Source: Torreya grandis
Lineage: Eukaryota; Streptophyta; Pinopsida; Cupressales; Taxaceae
Assembly: GCA_037957365.1 (NCBI GenBank)
Contig: JARHVA010001190.1
Coordinates: 685,001 to 749,000 of the forward strand
Direction of reading: 5' to 3'
Length of the DNA stretch: 64,000 bases
Shown here: positions 62,370 to 64,000 of the stretch, piece by piece
Layout of the letters: each line of letters opens with the position of its first letter
Numbering within the stretch: position 1 is the stretch's first letter
Position numbers and translations under genes: made by a program
The notes under the pieces: generated by a model
Databases searched by the model: none
Told to the model about the DNA's origin: nothing
The model's input: the letters and a program-made list of their open reading frames with translations, nothing else

Positions 62370-64000
62370 ATAACGAGACTATGTATAATCTATACTATGA
62401 GAACTTTATGATCCGTAACCATTTTATTCAAGAGTTGTATGGTGATGATATAGCTTATGAGATGGATCCCTATCTATCTTATAATATATTAAAAAAAGGT
62501 CATACCCACTAGTGCAATATTTGGTGATTTCAACTTCCTATCTAGGCCAAGAAAAAGAGAAAATAACACAATACCTTGCTCAAGTAATACTCAGTGTTGA
62601 ACAAATCTAATAACAAGAGCCCTATTATGTTGAGATGCCATCGTAGACAAGTTACAATCCTTTCTTGTTTGATCATCATTTTTTAGAGAACAAAGAAAAA
62701 ATTATCATCAAAGCCATAGAAGTAGGAGCCAAGTTTATGATAGACTTCCCACATGGAAGTCTAAGTAGTTTGATTAGAACTCCTAGTAATCTTCCATGAA
62801 AATAACAATTCTTACAGGCATCAACTAGTTATAGTCAATATTTAGTCCAAATGTTACAACAAAGACAAAGTATGCTTGCAAAAGGAAAAGGTTCTATGGA
62901 AAATCAAATGAAATAGGTACAACAAGCATAACAAAATTACCTCAACCTAGCTCACAATTTTAACACAATGGTTATTTATAACATGTTTATTATTAAGCTA
63001 ACACCATCAATAAGGCCATAAATAAATGTTTTAGGCTATGCAAACAAAAACATAAACCCATTTATCAAAAGTGTGTTAGTTGGTGACATGTTTAATGTTC
63101 CCATTTTGATATAAAATACTACTACTCAAATGGAATACTTAAATCAAAACATTATGGATAATACACAAGTGCATTCTAATTTAAACCAAAGTGGGTCTAT
63201 TTGTTCATCAAACAACACAAATAATATTCCTCCAACTAATTCCAAAAGTGGATTTAAATAATAGGACATAGGTATGCCTATTTACCAAACACAATAAGCA
63301 ACCTCCACTCCTCAAACATTTACTTCCTTGAGTGTGCAAACAAGGGAAATAATCCAATAATAGACCAACTTACCACCTCAACAAGTGCAGGACACTATGA
63401 AACCACAATAGGGGGTAAAAAAATGTTCTATGATAACAAGCACAAACCAATACACCTCAACAAACATAAATGTTGCCTAATCCACAACATGTTTCTCTTG
63501 ATCATAAAGTGCTAGTTGGTCAAAAACAACAAATGTCAAACCCATAACAAGTGCCTATCCAACAATAGGTGTTCAACCAAAAATAAGGTTCCTATGTATA
63601 AAAGGTACAAAATGATACATAATAGTTACCTTTTACCCAATAGGTAAAACATGTACAACAAGGATCCAACTTTAAACACTTTTAATAATATGGATCTAGT
63701 CAATAATGTGTTCCCTTTATAAAATAGGGTTCGATGAGTAGATATCAAGTTCCCTTGCAAACCCATTAATACCAACATATCACATGGAGACAAATATGAT
63801 TAGCACAACTAAAATTCACCATCCAAGGTTTTCTAGAAAATATATGCTAATTTTTTTTCTAAATTCAACATATTCCATATCAATAATACAATCCCAAGGC
63901 ACAAATACCTATACCTAGTCATTCGACCAATAAGACCAACATTTTATAGTATGTTTTCCTCACTTACCTCAATCTAAGTGACCCACCTTTGATCATATAA
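62370..64000 (+). pseudogene. Gln-rich gag remnant with CAR-to-TAR stops
   Basis: A frame starting near 62375 reads a Met-Tyr-Asn-Leu-Tyr-Tyr-Glu-Asn-Phe segment, then decays. From about 63430 one frame is rich in Gln, Pro and Val. Between 63533 and 63780 it has thirteen stops, all TAA or TAG and none TGA, mostly within Gln-rich runs such as CAA-CAA-TAG. The pattern indicates a former Gln-rich gag, inactivated by C-to-T change. The family (Gypsy) is inferred from the upstream LTR-like context; the protein lacks a domain I can name. Confidence 0.5.

Larger units (their letters stand above)
59529..64000 (+). mobile_element. 5' part of a Gypsy-like element, leader and gag
   Basis: A non-coding leader of about 2.8 kb with three tracts of degenerate tandem repeats precedes a decayed gag that runs off the window. 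Elements with very long leaders are known among plant Gypsy families. The protease and pol, if present, lie beyond 64000. Confidence 0.5.

Overview
The window looks like intergenic DNA from a large-genome seed plant. It is AT-rich and gene-poor, and is filled with old, nested, multiply broken LTR retrotransposons. The only recognisable cellular gene is a plant-type class II cytosolic small heat shock protein with a short GT-AG intron (16637-17166). Even that gene carries a 2-base frameshift in this sequence. Very low gene density and strongly diverged LTR pairs would fit a conifer or another giant-genome plant, but that is inference; nothing here fixes the species.

Layout, left part. Positions 1-747 hold the 5' LTR, primer binding site and first gag codons of a minus-strand Copia element that runs off the window. 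Positions 2840-13057 are a long plus-strand Ty3/Gypsy-type element with LTRs of about 1.3 kb. It has gag and protease remnants but no visible reverse transcriptase. Its gag is split by a foldback insertion of about 2.6 kb, and it also carries a perfect 308-bp palindrome centred on CA/TG microsatellites. A (TC)n(AC)n microsatellite (14531-14651), a poly(A)-tailed retrocopy-like segment (about 15375-15925) and the heat shock gene follow. AT-rich DNA and a degenerate 78-bp tandem array with trimeric higher-order structure (21035-22400) come next.

Middle part. Read on the minus strand, 36930 down to about 28010 holds a degraded Helitron-superfamily gene: Rep N-terminal region, HUH motif, Rep tyrosine motif, PIF1 helicase with Walker A/B and C-terminal motifs, and then an endonuclease/exonuclease/phosphatase domain. 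That order is the Helentron (Helitron2) architecture. An OB-fold/RPA-like fragment lies just downstream. A Copia element with 877-bp LTRs and a CATGG target duplication (32030-36614) sits inside the Rep coding region. Upstream, 36985-39662 carries an intron-containing, TATA-box-bearing but broken minus-strand gene of unknown function, which could be a second element gene or a captured host gene.

Right part. An LTR element (39877-52579) has its right LTR split by a second, minus-strand, apparently non-coding LTR element (45350-52087). That second element carries five copies of a 75-bp module and a four-unit tandem repeat. Gypsy gag and protease fragments in both orientations follow (53160-57480). 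The window ends in the 5' part of another Gypsy-like element: TATA box, primer-binding-site-like sequence, repeat-rich leader, and a Gln-rich gag in which the stop codons examined fall where Gln codons are expected.

Nothing here works together as an operon or pathway. The story is one of nested transposition, cytosine-deamination-like decay and repeat growth around a single stress gene. No computation was run: motif calls, repeat boundaries and family assignments come from reading the sequence and need alignment to confirm.
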